Below, piece after piece: positions 1 to 8,106 of a DNA stretch of 61,277 nt. A program made the translations under genes and the position numbers. How positions within the stretch are numbered: the stretch's first letter is position 1; the number at the start of each line of letters is the position of its first letter. This DNA comes from an uncultured Lachnospiraceae bacterium (GTDB lineage Bacteria; Bacillota; Clostridia; Lachnospirales; Lachnospiraceae): assembly GCA_910584205.1 (NCBI GenBank), contig CAJUAA010000024.1, positions 1 to 61,277 on the forward strand, given 5' to 3'. The notes below the pieces were generated by a model. That model saw only the letters and a program-made list of their open reading frames with translations. It had not been told where the DNA came from and did no database searches.

Positions 1-16
1 GCTTTTTGTATGAAAA

Positions 17-184
17 CTAAAGTATAAACCGCAAATCTAATCGGTGTTTAGTATATAACGGAATGGGATCGAAAGTACAACAAGGAAAGACAGGTCCAGG
101 GCCTGCCCTTTCCAAGTCTAAGACAACATATTCCGTATCAATCAGAGTGCCGTCAATGTCAAATACGATATGCTTATATTTCAT
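17..184 (-). pseudogene. HAD-family hydrolase, N-terminal remnant
   Basis: The reading frame begins MKYKHIVFDIDGTLIDTEY, which carries the DxDGT nucleophile motif I of haloacid-dehalogenase phosphatases. After about 22 residues the similarity to the family stops and the frame closes at 17, giving about 55 residues against 200-220 in intact members. The start at 184 has an AAAGGCGG ribosome site and overlaps the end of the upstream acetyltransferase by 11 bases, so the gene was translationally coupled to it. The cap and the other catalytic motifs are absent, so the remnant cannot be active. The rest was probably lost by deletion or rearrangement. Confidence 0.7.
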
Positions 185-776
185 GCAGCCGCCTTTCTTT
201 GTCTGTATCAAAATAACGTATCACCCGGCATGGGTTCCCTGCCGCAACACAATTGGGCGGGACAGGGCGGTTTACCACACTTCCTGCCCCCATCACGCTG
301 TTTTCTCCTATAGTTACTCCCGGAAGAAGAATACAGCCGCCCCCGATCCAGACATTATTCTCTATCTCTATCGGACGTGCATAGGTTCTGAAAAATGTTG
401 TCCGGCGTTCTCTCCAATCCGGCACAAGCCGTTCCTGTGGCAGAACCGGGTGTGAAGATGTATAAATCTGTACGTTTGACGCAATCAAAACTCTGTCGCC
501 AATTCGGATCGTTTTGTTATCCACAAAAGTACAATTCATATTGATTATCACATCATTTCCCAAAAAAATATTTTTTCCGTAGTCGCAATGAAAAGGTGTG
601 TCGATTGCCACATTCTCCCCGATTCCGCCTAACAGTTCCCGAAGAATGGAAGTGCGTTTTTCCGTATCTCCATAATCAGAAAAATAATATTCTCTTGTCA
701 ATTCCCTTGTACGGGCAATCCGCTTTAAGGTGTCGTTGTCCGCAGTTTCCAAAAAATCACCTGCTTCGTAATACAT
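174..776 (-). CDS. Sugar O-acetyltransferase (Maa/LacA-like hexapeptide repeat family)
   Basis: A 200-residue protein with an N-terminal Mac (maltose acetyltransferase) segment at about residues 4-58 and a left-handed beta-helix of hexapeptide repeats at about 70-185. The segment NVWIGGGCILLPGVTIGENS and the end AAGNPCRVIR are typical of cytoplasmic acetyl-CoA-dependent acetyltransferases of maltose, galactoside or related sugars. The SSHPVL motif contains the expected catalytic His. A GGGAGG ribosome site precedes the ATG at 776. It is full length for the family. The acceptor sugar cannot be told from sequence. The following HAD remnant overlaps its end. Confidence 0.9.
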   Translation of the reverse strand: MYYEAGDFLETADNDTLKRIARTRELTREYYFSDYGDTEKRTSILRELLGGIGENVAIDTPFHCDYGKNIFLGNDVIINMNCTFVDNKTIRIGDRVLIASNVQIYTSSHPVLPQERLVPDWRERRTTFFRTYARPIEIENNVWIGGGCILLPGVTIGENSVMGAGSVVNRPVPPNCVAAGNPCRVIRYFDTDKERRLHEI

Positions 777-788
777 AAGATCCCTCCC

Positions 789-902
789 TTAACGAAAACT
801 GTTTTCCACAACGCCCGGAAGTAAAGTATATTCAGAAGATAAATCTTTACAGTGTGACGCTTCTTTTAATGCCGGTTCTGCGGTCTGAATGTTTAGCTCC
901 AT
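789..902 (-). CDS. Small protein, 37 aa, unknown function
   Basis: A short frame beginning MELNIQTAEPALKEASHC and ending ...GVVENSFR. It has a good AAGGAG ribosome site eight bases before its ATG at 902 and ends 13 bases before the start of the acetyltransferase, inside that gene's ribosome-site region, which suggests coupling. No domain is recognised. It lies between the terminator-like hairpin at 918-955 and the acetyltransferase, so it may be a leader peptide or a small conserved protein. Its reality rests on the ribosome site and placement only. Confidence 0.45.
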   Translation of the reverse strand: MELNIQTAEPALKEASHCKDLSSEYTLLPGVVENSFR

Positions 903-917
903 GTTTTAACTCCTTCC

Positions 918-955
918 AAAAAAGCGGGGCTGGCAGAGTAACCGTCCAGCCCCTT
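918..955 (-). terminator. Hairpin with U-run after the 79-aa gene
   Basis: On the minus strand GGGGCTGG (953-946) pairs with CCAGCCCC (933-926) across a 12-base loop and is followed by GC and a run of T. This is a standard intrinsic terminator for the small gene ending at 980. The ribosome site of the 37-aa frame starts immediately after the T-run, so partial read-through is possible. Confidence 0.75.
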
Positions 956-979
956 TATGATGAAATAGTTACAGACCAA

Positions 980-1219
980 TCAGCAATCCCCGGCATAATA
1001 GGAAACAATGTTCATATAGTCCGTTGGATTGGGGATTTCTAAAACAAGCCGCAGGCAGTTTTTGTTTTGGAAATACTGCCGCCACAAACCGTCCTGTATC
1101 GTTTCCTCCCCATTGATGTTCAGTTTCTTACCGTCCGGGAAGAGCATATTTACTTTGCCGGTACAGGTGTTGACCGTTTCTAAAAAATTTTTCATGTTCA
1201 GAATGTTCAGTTTTACCAC
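980..1219 (-). CDS. Small conserved Clostridia protein (79 aa), unknown function
   Basis: The product begins VVKLNILNMKNFLETVN and ends PTDYMNIVSYYAGDC. From memory it resembles a family of roughly 80-residue proteins common in Lachnospiraceae accessory regions and often mislabelled as polyA polymerase; it has no nucleotidyltransferase motif. GTG at 1219 is chosen because GGAGG lies ten bases upstream; a longer frame reaching to 1414 has no comparable start. It lies downstream of the AraC-type regulator on the same strand and ends at the terminator at 918-955. Function unknown. Confidence 0.7.
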   Translation of the reverse strand: MVKLNILNMKNFLETVNTCTGKVNMLFPDGKKLNINGEETIQDGLWRQYFQNKNCLRLVLEIPNPTDYMNIVSYYAGDC

Positions 1220-1307
1220 TTTGCATTCACCTCCTGTAAACAGCGGATTTACTTTACAGGTATCATTATAATGCAGGCGGCGTAGGAAAAATAGTTCATT
1301 TCTGCCC

Positions 1308-2159
1308 TTATCTATCACGATTCTGCCATTTTCTCCGATATTCGGTGGGCGAACAATGTGTATATTCCCGAAAAACTTTTCCAAAATAACTGCTGCTTCC
1401 CAAACCGCAGTCATGGCTGATCACGGTGACAGGTTCCTGGCCTTTTGCCAACCTCTGACAGGCGGCCTGCAGGCGGTAAGTCTTTATATACTCTACAGGC
1501 GTCATGTGCAGACAGTCATGGAATACTCGATAGCACTCCCTTTCGCTCAGGTATGCCGCCGCAAGTTCCGGGATCGATATTTTCTCACCGTAATGTTCAT
1601 GAATGTATATCATCATCAGCTTTATTTTATCGTTGCTTTTGTTATGTTCTCCTTTCTTTTCGCGCATGGGGCGGGACAGTTCAAAAAGCATCAGCCATAT
1701 TTCCGTCAGGGATTCCTGCAGTTTTATTTCATACCCAAATTCATCACTGGACAAACGAAATGATGCGGCAATCAGTTTCAAAATCCTTTCTTCTGCCGCA
1801 TTGCCCGGAAAAAGAGGGATTACCTCAATTTGCGGGGCTGTTATGACAGGCGTGATATATTTTTGCTCAATCCTGCTTCCCTGTTCCCCTGCAAGCAGGG
1901 AAACGTCAAAAATATGAAGCAGCTGTATATTCTGTTCTCTCTGTGAGATTGCCTTTGTCATATGGAGCACATTGGAATTTACCATGCCGCCGCTGCCGGT
2001 CGGAAACAATCGTTTTCCTCCCGGCGTATCATATTCAAGGCTGCCGCTTTCCATGTAAAAAAGCTCCACCGTCTTGTGCCAGTGCCACGGCACATAACGG
2101 CCTGTATACTTGTCAAGTTCTGCCCTTGAAGCGATGTATGGAAACTCTTTTTCTAGTAA
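1308..2159 (-). pseudogene. AraC-family regulator lacking a native start
   Basis: The frame encodes an N-terminal cupin-type ligand domain (VPWHWHKTVELFYMESG) and a C-terminal double helix-turn-helix AraC domain (about the last 100 residues, ending SPTEYRRKWQNRDR). Homologous-looking sequence (LLEKEFPYIASRAELDKYTG) runs upstream to about 2159, but no ATG, GTG or TTG with a ribosome site is present before the frame meets the stop codon of spoVAC at 2190-2192. A GTG at 2093 exists but would remove the first strands of the cupin and has no ribosome site. The gene is therefore probably 5'-truncated by a junction just behind spoVAC, though an unusual start cannot be excluded. Confidence 0.65.
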
Positions 2160-2189
2160 TGAAAACTGACTTTGCGGTTTTTGCTGTTT

Positions 2190-2651
2190 CTAAAATATCC
2201 CCAGACACTTTCCGGCCCAGTAGACCAGCCCCAGCACCCAGCTGGTAAAGATTCCGTACAGGATCACCGGCCCGGCGATGGTGAAGATTTTGCTGCCGAT
2301 TCCGAAGACCTGGCCTTCCTTCTTGTATTCGATGGCGGGGGCCGCCACGCCGTTGGCAAAGCCGGTGATGGGTACCAGCGCGCCGGCGCCGCCCCATTTG
2401 GCGATGGAAGGATAGATGTTGAGCCCGGTCAGCAGGATGCTTAAAAAGACCAGGAGGATGGAACACCAGGCTCCGGCGGTATCCTGATCCATGCCCATCT
2501 GAGCGCCCGTGTTGCGGATGATCTGGCCGATCAGGCAGATGACGCCGCCGGTGACAAAGGCTTTGAACATTTCATAAGGAAGGTTGTGAGTCGGCGTGAC
2601 CTGTTTGACGTAGTCGTTATACTGTTGTTTCTGCTCTTCATTTGCGTTCAT
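2190..2651 (-). CDS. spoVAC: Stage V sporulation protein AC
   Basis: A 153-residue integral membrane protein with four or five hydrophobic segments and the SpoVAC signatures GLNIYPSIAKWGGAGALVPI, TGFANGVAAPAIEYKKEGQV and GSKIFTIAGPVILYGI. SpoVA proteins form the inner-membrane channel that moves dipicolinic acid into the forespore and out during germination. The start at 2651 has AGGAG about ten bases upstream; an upstream in-frame ATG lacks one. Unusually, it is divergent from spoVAD at 2973 instead of co-transcribed with it, and no spoVAE follows either gene in this window. Confidence 0.92.
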   Translation of the reverse strand: MNANEEQKQQYNDYVKQVTPTHNLPYEMFKAFVTGGVICLIGQIIRNTGAQMGMDQDTAGAWCSILLVFLSILLTGLNIYPSIAKWGGAGALVPITGFANGVAAPAIEYKKEGQVFGIGSKIFTIAGPVILYGIFTSWVLGLVYWAGKCLGIF

Positions 2652-2694
2652 AAAAATATGCTCCTTTTTGTGAGGATTTGATTTCAAAATGTTT

Positions 2695-2716
2695 CCGCAG
2701 ATGTGTGCATCTGCGG
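2695..2716. repeat. Perfect inverted repeat in the spoVAC leader
   Basis: CCGCAGATG and CATCTGCGG form a nine-base-pair stem around a four-base loop, 44 bases upstream of the spoVAC start. On the plus strand it is followed by CAAAACTGCGTTTTTC, a poor terminator tail. It could be a regulator site or an mRNA leader hairpin. Confidence 0.6.
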
Positions 2717-2827
2717 CAAAACTGCGTTTTTCTTATGGTTTCCATGAAGAATCATTTTATACGGCACTTGTACATGCAGGTTTTTGTAAAGGACTGGAAC
2801 AAAAAGAACGGGACGCATATTTTTGCA

Positions 2828-2930
2828 GAGGACAGGAACACTAGCATTGAAAAGAATGCGGCATCTGTAACGCGGACAGGAACACTGACATTGAAAAAGG
2901 ATACAGCATTTGTAACGCGGACAGGAAAAG
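2828..2930 (+). repeat. About 2.3 copies of a 45-bp imperfect tandem repeat
   Basis: A unit starting G(A/C)GGACAGGAACACT and ending CAT(C/T)TGTAAC occurs at 2828-2871 and 2872-2916, with a third partial copy from 2917. It fills the spoVAC-spoVAD intergenic region (2652-2972). An open frame runs through it, but its repetitive product and lack of a good start argue against a real gene. Confidence 0.75.
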
Positions 2931-2972
2931 ATGGCAGTTTCATCGTATTTTACAGGAAAAGGAGTACAAAAT

Positions 2973-4001
2973 ATGAATCAGATAAAAGGACGCGCAAGTA
3001 TTGAATATGAAGCGCCGCCGAAGATCATCGGCGCGGCTTCCATCGTGGGAAGCAAGGAGGGAGACGGGCCGCTGGGGCATCTGTTCGACTGTATTGAAGC
3101 GGACCCGAAATTTGGAAAAAATACGTGGGAGGAGGCGGAGAGCGAACTGCAGCTTCGGACCGCACGAAAAGCCATGGAAAAGGCAGGCGTAAACGAGGAG
3201 CAGGTGCGTTACCTCTTTGCCGGCGATCTGCTGGCCCAGGGGATCGCCACCTCCTATGGGCTGATGGAGCTGCAGATTCCGCTGTTCGGGCTGTACGGGG
3301 CGTGCTCCACGTGCGGAGAGAGCTTAAGCCTTGCTTCCATGGCTGTAAACGCCGGCTATGCGGACTGCGTCATGGCCGTGACGTCCAGTCATTTTGCCAG
3401 CGCGGAAAAGGAGTTTCGATTTCCCCTGGAATATGCCGGGCAGCGTCCCCTGTCAACTACCTGGACCGTCACGGGATCCGGTGCCTTCGTATTGTCCGCC
3501 GGTGAATCTGCCCTCGCCAAAGGGACCTCTGTATGCGTCGCCGGGATCACCACGGGTAAAGTGGTGGACTATGGTGTGAAGGATTCCATGCATATGGGAG
3601 CGGCCATGGCGCCGGCGGCGGCGGATACTATCTACCAGCATCTTGGAGATTTTGGGAGAAAGGTGGATGATTATGACCGGATCATCACCGGAGATCTGGG
3701 CAGCATCGGCCAGACCATCTTGAAAGACCTTATGCGGGAGCGGGGGATCGAGCTGGGAGAGATCCATGAGGACTGCGGCATGCTCATCTACGACCCGGAT
3801 ACCCAGGACACCCATGCGGGAGGCTCCGGCTGCGGGTGCGCGGCGGCGACGCTGGCGGCCTACATCCTGCCGAAGCTTGAACGGGGGGAATGGAAACGGG
3901 TGCTTCTGGTGCCCACGGGAGCCCTCCTGTCCAAGGTCAGCTTTAACGAAGGCCAGTCCATCCCGGGAATCGCTCACGGGGTCGTACTGGAGCACTGCTG
4001 A
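2973..4001 (+). CDS. spoVAD: Stage V sporulation protein AD
   Basis: A 342-residue soluble protein with a thiolase-like fold, full length for SpoVAD. Family signatures include GDLLAQGIATSYG near residue 85, the conserved LYGACSTCGESL near residue 108 and GSGCGCAAATLAAYILP near the end. SpoVAD binds dipicolinic acid and is needed for its uptake into the forespore. ATG 2973 is preferred to upstream starts because AAAGGAG lies nine bases before it. The gene stands alone, reading away from spoVAC, and is followed by a hairpin at 4028-4074 and by gene remnants rather than spoVAE. Confidence 0.95.
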   Translation: MNQIKGRASIEYEAPPKIIGAASIVGSKEGDGPLGHLFDCIEADPKFGKNTWEEAESELQLRTARKAMEKAGVNEEQVRYLFAGDLLAQGIATSYGLMELQIPLFGLYGACSTCGESLSLASMAVNAGYADCVMAVTSSHFASAEKEFRFPLEYAGQRPLSTTWTVTGSGAFVLSAGESALAKGTSVCVAGITTGKVVDYGVKDSMHMGAAMAPAAADTIYQHLGDFGRKVDDYDRIITGDLGSIGQTILKDLMRERGIELGEIHEDCGMLIYDPDTQDTHAGGSGCGCAAATLAAYILPKLERGEWKRVLLVPTGALLSKVSFNEGQSIPGIAHGVVLEHC

Positions 4002-4027
4002 CGGAAGTACAGCCGGGATATGACAGA

Positions 4028-4074
4028 GCCCTGCCGGGATCCATATTCAGAGGAAAGATGGATCATGGCAGGGC
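4028..4074 (+). terminator. Hairpin after spoVAD
   Basis: GCCCTGCC at 4028-4035 pairs with GGCAGGGC at 4067-4074, extended by further pairs (GGATCCAT with ATGGATC). The tail GTTTAT is only weakly U-rich, so termination may be partial. Confidence 0.6.
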
Positions 4075-4081
4075 GTTTATG

Positions 4082-4561
4082 CGGTGGGATCGGGTATCCC
4101 ACATAAGCTCCACATATGCCGGTTCAGACAATACAGCGGGATATTGACCAGCCAGTCTTCCTGGCGATAATCGGACATGGAAGTCCGGGTTTTGATACGC
4201 GGTGTACCTTATGAATCAGTCCGCAGTCTGTGAGCCATTGAATCGCCAGTTCAAAATCCTTTGCTCTGGCGCCTTTCTGAATCTGTCCATAGATAAATTT
4301 TTTGTTCTCTTTGGCAAGCTGTCCGGGGATGGAGTTCCATACCTGATTTAGTCTTGTCACCATTTTTCCGTCTGCATGTTTGGAAAAATCCTGCTGATAA
4401 TAATCAAGCAGCATTCTTTGAAGATCTCTGACCCGGCGATAGTCTTTATTTTCCATGAAATCGGAAACGACCTCCGGCATGCCGCCAACATAATAATATT
4501 GCCGCAGATAATCGATGTATTTTTCCTTCATGGCAGTGACCAGAGAGCGGCACAAAGACAA
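4082..4561 (-). pseudogene. DUF4143-type AAA+ ATPase, C-terminal remnant
   Basis: The frame from 4561 to 4124 contains the DUF4143 hallmark YYYVGGMPEVVSDF and a helical segment (LNQVWNSIPGQLAKENKKF) typical of the C-terminal half of these AAA+ proteins. The N-terminal ATPase module is missing; the only start is an unsupported TTG at 4561. After VSKPGLP a one-base frameshift moves the continuation (SDYRQEDWLVNIPL) into another frame. It is thus broken at both ends. Intact relatives are about 400 residues. Confidence 0.75.
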
Positions 4562-4581
4562 TCTGACCTATGTTCTATACT

Positions 4582-5055
4582 CTAATGAATGTTGTTTCTC
4601 CTCTTCCCGGTCATATCCAGCACCTTCATTTTCAATACGGTTGTTACCTTCATCATTTTGGTATTAAATTCAAAATCTTCCGCATGATACTGGTTCATTA
4701 ATATTTTCAGCGCTCTGAATTTATCTTCTTCCGGAACAAATTCGATTGTGCCATGGCCGATCACGCTGGCATATCCCATGGTGCAGCTCATTCTTTCCTC
4801 ATACAGTATAAAATTGTGTTCGCAGTCCATCTCAAAAGTCGCCCGGTTGTCTTTTCGGATCAGATCCAGTTTCCTGCCTTCCGCCGCGCAGTGAAAGTAG
4901 AGATACAACTGTCCGTCTTCGATATTCATACCAAAATTCATGGGAACAACATAAGGAAAGCCATCGTCGTTCAGTGCGACCACGCAGGAATCGCATTCCT
5001 TCATAATGCGAATCATCTCGTCAAAATCGGTAATCTCTCTGTCTTTTCTTCTCAT
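4582..5055 (-). CDS. Pyridoxamine 5'-phosphate oxidase-like flavin protein (NimA-like)
   Basis: A 157-residue protein of the split-barrel flavin-binding fold. Typical segments are ALNDDGFPYVVPMNFG, LYLYFHCAAEGRKLDLI and CTMGYASVIGHGTIEFV. Family members bind FMN or related cofactors and some reduce nitroimidazoles, but this activity cannot be assumed here. AGGAGG lies ten bases before the ATG at 5055. It is a single gene with no obvious partner; the nearest gene on its strand is the DUF4143 remnant. Confidence 0.88.
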   Translation of the reverse strand: MRRKDREITDFDEMIRIMKECDSCVVALNDDGFPYVVPMNFGMNIEDGQLYLYFHCAAEGRKLDLIRKDNRATFEMDCEHNFILYEERMSCTMGYASVIGHGTIEFVPEEDKFRALKILMNQYHAEDFEFNTKMMKVTTVLKMKVLDMTGKRRNNIH

Positions 5056-5229
5056 TGTTCTGAGCCTCCTGATTGTAATTTATATATTATGTCAAAAACT
5101 ATAGCATTTTTCCCGATCATATGCAAGCAGGCCGGCAGGCCGGATTACGAATCGAAAATCCGTACAACGAATGGGACAGGAACCTTACCGATGCTGTCAA
5201 ATAGATCATACTTTTGCGGCGGTTTTCCA

Positions 5230-5258
5230 TTGTGGAAAATAGAAGACTCTTGTATACT
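5230..5258 (+). promoter_or_regulatory. Sigma-A type promoter
   Basis: TTGTGG (5230-5235), a 17-base spacer and TATACT (5253-5258). It points at the AAA remnant starting at 5284. Confidence 0.55.
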
Positions 5259-5283
5259 GACAGTAACACGACAGGGATGGAGG

Positions 5284-5448
5284 ATGACGCGTTACTTTAA
5301 TACAGAAGGAATCTGCAGCCCAAAGAAGCATTATATGGTGCGTCTGAACGACAGGCTGAAGCTGATCAAAGAAAAGTATGTGGACCGGGGAAAATATTTT
5401 GTCATCAACAGGGGCAGACAGTATGGCAAGACAGGACAAAAATCCTGA
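5284..5448 (+). pseudogene. AAA-ATPase-like protein, N-terminal remnant
   Basis: About 54 residues beginning MTRYFNTEGICSPKKHYM and reaching a Walker-A-like FVINRGRQYGKT, after which the frame fails. Lachnospiraceae proteins that start this way are usually 500-600 residues and combine an ATPase with a PD-(D/E)XK nuclease-like domain. A GGATGGAGG ribosome site directly precedes the ATG, and a promoter lies at 5230-5258, so a short peptide may still be made. Everything after the P-loop is missing. Confidence 0.7.
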
Positions 5449-5537
5449 CGGAGACGCTGATGGCGTTGGGCTGTTTTCACTGCCTCCGCGCCGGCGGCCC
5501 TGACTCTGGGGTCAAAGAAGAGAAAAGGGGAGAAACC

Positions 5538-6587
5538 ATGCAGCAGACAAACAGTATTATCCGGGCATTTACCCTGCTGGAGATTCTGAAAAAAGAAAGC
5601 GACGAAACACATAAGCTGTCGCAGAAGCAGCTTTTGGCGCTGATGCAGAAGCGGGACGGGAGCTGCACGGAGAAGACTCTGCGTACGGATCTTCGGAATC
5701 TGATGGGGATTCTGAATCCGCCGTCCTCAGAGTACGAGGACCGGAAAGAGGATTTTCGCATCATTTATGACGGTATAGAAGAAGAAAGGGGCCGCATGAC
5801 CGGCATACGGTACATACATGAATTTTCCAATGACGATCTGGAGCTTTTGCTGGAACTGGTGCAGACCTGTACGGAAATCGGCGACGGGGAGCGCGGAAAG
5901 ATCATCGGGAACCTGAAGAAGCTTGGCAGCGGGAATTACACCTACAATATGGAATCCATAAAAGGAATCCCGGAATATTTCACCATGAATACCGTCTGTC
6001 TGCGCCGGACTTTGCGGGCGGCGGGGGCGGCCATCCAGCAGAACCGCAGACTGTCTTTTGTGTTCAACAAATATGACCGGAACGGCCGGCTTGTCCCGGC
6101 GCGCGACGACAGATACGAGGTAAATCCGTATTATGTTGTAAAATACGGGGTCAGATATTATCTGCTGGCCAGTCACGAAGAGTCGGAAAAGACCTATATT
6201 TACAGGATGGACCTGATGACGGACGCAGAGCTTATGGAAGAGGAACGGACCAGTGTGCGCAGGATCAGGGAGCTGCGCCACTCAAACGCCATGGAATATA
6301 TGGAGCGTCACCTTCACATGTACTATGACGAGCCGCGGACAGTGGTCATGAGGCTTCACCGGAGCGTCTATACCCGGTTCCACGACAGCTTTGGGGGAAA
6401 TTATACGCTGGTACGGGCGGTGGATGAGGAACACGACGAGGTAAAGGTATTCTGCAGCGAGAATGCCATCGTAAACTGGGCCATCCAGAACAGTGAGGAT
6501 GTGGAAATTCTCCGTCCGGAGTCTGCCAGAAAGAAGATACAGGAGAAAGCAGAAGCGCTTCTGCGGAAATATTCAAAAAAATCGTAA
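5538..6587 (+). CDS. WYL-domain transcriptional regulator
   Basis: A 349-residue protein with an N-terminal DeoR-like winged helix (about residues 1-75, RAFTLLEILKKESDETHKLS) and a WYL domain at about 185-260 (NPYYVVKYGVRYYLLASHEE), followed by a WCX-type C-terminal region. WYL proteins bind small ligands or nucleic acid and control transcription, often of defence or stress genes. ATG 5538 is chosen for its AAAAGGGGAG ribosome site. The frameshifted gene at 6687 follows 100 bases later on the same strand. Confidence 0.9.
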   Translation: MQQTNSIIRAFTLLEILKKESDETHKLSQKQLLALMQKRDGSCTEKTLRTDLRNLMGILNPPSSEYEDRKEDFRIIYDGIEEERGRMTGIRYIHEFSNDDLELLLELVQTCTEIGDGERGKIIGNLKKLGSGNYTYNMESIKGIPEYFTMNTVCLRRTLRAAGAAIQQNRRLSFVFNKYDRNGRLVPARDDRYEVNPYYVVKYGVRYYLLASHEESEKTYIYRMDLMTDAELMEEERTSVRRIRELRHSNAMEYMERHLHMYYDEPRTVVMRLHRSVYTRFHDSFGGNYTLVRAVDEEHDEVKVFCSENAIVNWAIQNSEDVEILRPESARKKIQEKAEALLRKYSKKS

Positions 6588-6686
6588 ACGTTTTGGAGAA
6601 CCTGCCTAAAGTTACCGGTTCCTGATGCTATAATAAAGACCATAAACGACGAAAACAGGAACCGGACAGAAAGGGCAGGTGCGTAA

Positions 6687-7633
6687 ATGAAAGCAGTAGA
6701 GATCAAAAAAACAGTTTTGGAAGTGTATGCAGGGCTGGAGTCGGCGGAGAGAATGGGGAAGATGAGGCATTTTTGCGGAGAGAAAGAAACTTATCTGGAA
6801 TATTTAAAACAGAAAATGCAGGGGACGCCTGGAGTTATTCTTTGCATGGATACACGGCCGGTAATGAACAGCCTGCAGGAATATGGGTGGAGGATCAGGC
6901 AGCTTCAGAACCGGTGTTGTATCTTCGCTCGGATCAGTTTGGATTTTCGGCTCCGAAAAAAGAAGGAAGCTGGGATGAGAGATATCCCTACGCGTCATTT
7001 TTAAACCTTGGCGGAGAAGAGGGCTTTGTGGCGGACTGCGTGTGGGATACGCGTACACTTGGGGGGAGTTTTCTCTGGCCGCTGATCGATGCGGCGCGCT
7101 GTGGGAAAAACGGGGAAAGCTGGAAGGTCTGGGACAGCAGATACAATATGCACCGCGGCGTTGGAAGCTATATGGAGGACAGCGTGGATTTGACCTTATA
7201 TGAAATCAAATGCTTTTATGACCTGACGGAACAGCATCCGGACTGGAGCGATGAGATCCTCTGTGAAAAGCTCACAGACGCAGACTGTCTTCTTTTGAAC
7301 TATGCAGATCATATGCAGATCTGTAAATGGCTGAGGCATTTTCAGGATTTTAAAGGGTATGTGGAATCCTTCTGCTTTCGGCCGTTTGTGAATGAACGGT
7401 ATGAGATCGTGGATATTGCAGAAGCAAAACTGACATGGGAAGACGGGGACGAATACGGGTTTGAGTTGGACGTTCCTGTATTAAACGAAGAATCCGTAAG
7501 GAGTTACCGGGCTTCCAGAAGAATCAGGAGCAGTCAGGATGCGGAGAAACTCCGGCAGATACTGACAAATGTAAGAACCATGACGGTAAGAAGAACGAAA
7601 CAGATGGAAAGCCTTGTGGAGGCGGTCGTCTGA
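6687..7633 (+). pseudogene. Frameshifted gene of unknown function beside the WYL regulator
   Basis: The first frame starts MKAVEIKKTVLEVYAGLES at 6687; coding character then switches by one frame at about 6790-6830 and continues to 7633 with GDAWSYSLHGYTAGNEQPAG, GFVADCVWDTRTLGGSFLWP and YNMHRGVGSYMEDSVDLTLY. Joined, it would be about 315 residues, soluble and acidic, with no motif I can assign. The long downstream frame is well preserved, so the shift could be a recent mutation, a sequencing error or recoding. A TATAAT box at 6629-6634 lies upstream without a clear -35. AAGGGCAGG precedes the first ATG at a somewhat long distance. Confidence 0.6.
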
Positions 7634-7870
7634 CCGCAGCGCCTATAGAGCTGCCGGTTTCTGAAAAAGGGTCGGTCCTGTACATCCGATGCGATGAGCA
7701 GGGCTGGCCTTTTTTGCCTTTACCATATCAAAAATCAACACGACATCACGTTTGTCGCACATGGAAAGGAAACTGTGGTATACTCGGTATATAAGAATTT
7801 TTGAACCTTGAAAATGGAAGAAACAGCGTGTTTTGGCAGTTGTTGAAAAAACATGCGGAGGACAAAAGAC

Positions 7871-8098
7871 ATGGAAGAGAAAATGGATCGGATCGAAAGG
7901 CAGCTTCGGCTGTATGAGCTGGTGTGCAGTTATGCGGTCACAGGCTTCGAAACCATAGAGGAAGCGTTTCCGGACAGCAGCAGGCGGATGGTCCAGAGAG
8001 ACCTGAAGGATCTGAAGGACGCGGGGCTGGTCAGCGTGAACTATGTAAAAAAAGCCCAGACCAGGGGGCTTTGCAGGGGAGTTGCGGAACTTCAATAG
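7871..8098 (+). CDS. Small HTH (DeoR-like) protein
   Basis: A 75-residue protein with a predicted winged-helix DNA-binding unit: FETIEEAFPDSSRRMVQRDL followed by KDLKDAGLVSVNYVKK. This is the size of a bare DNA-binding domain, as in small autoregulators. The ATG at 7871 has GGAGG 11 bases upstream. It ends eight bases before the ADP-ribosylglycohydrolase, so the two form an operon and it probably controls that gene. No ligand-binding or nuclease domain is present. Confidence 0.7.
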   Translation: MEEKMDRIERQLRLYELVCSYAVTGFETIEEAFPDSSRRMVQRDLKDLKDAGLVSVNYVKKAQTRGLCRGVAELQ

Positions 8099-8106
8099 GA
8101 GGAAAG

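Noticed and set aside
2828..2930. CRISPR-like array
   Set aside because: The repeats are directly adjacent with no unique spacers and only about two copies.
2678..3004. A 108-codon frame through the tandem repeats before spoVAD
   Set aside because: Its product is mostly translated repeat units, and it overlaps the spoVAD start.
7741..7800. Possible promoter TTGTCG...TATACT before the small HTH gene
   Set aside because: The spacing of 21 bases is too long for a sigma-A promoter.
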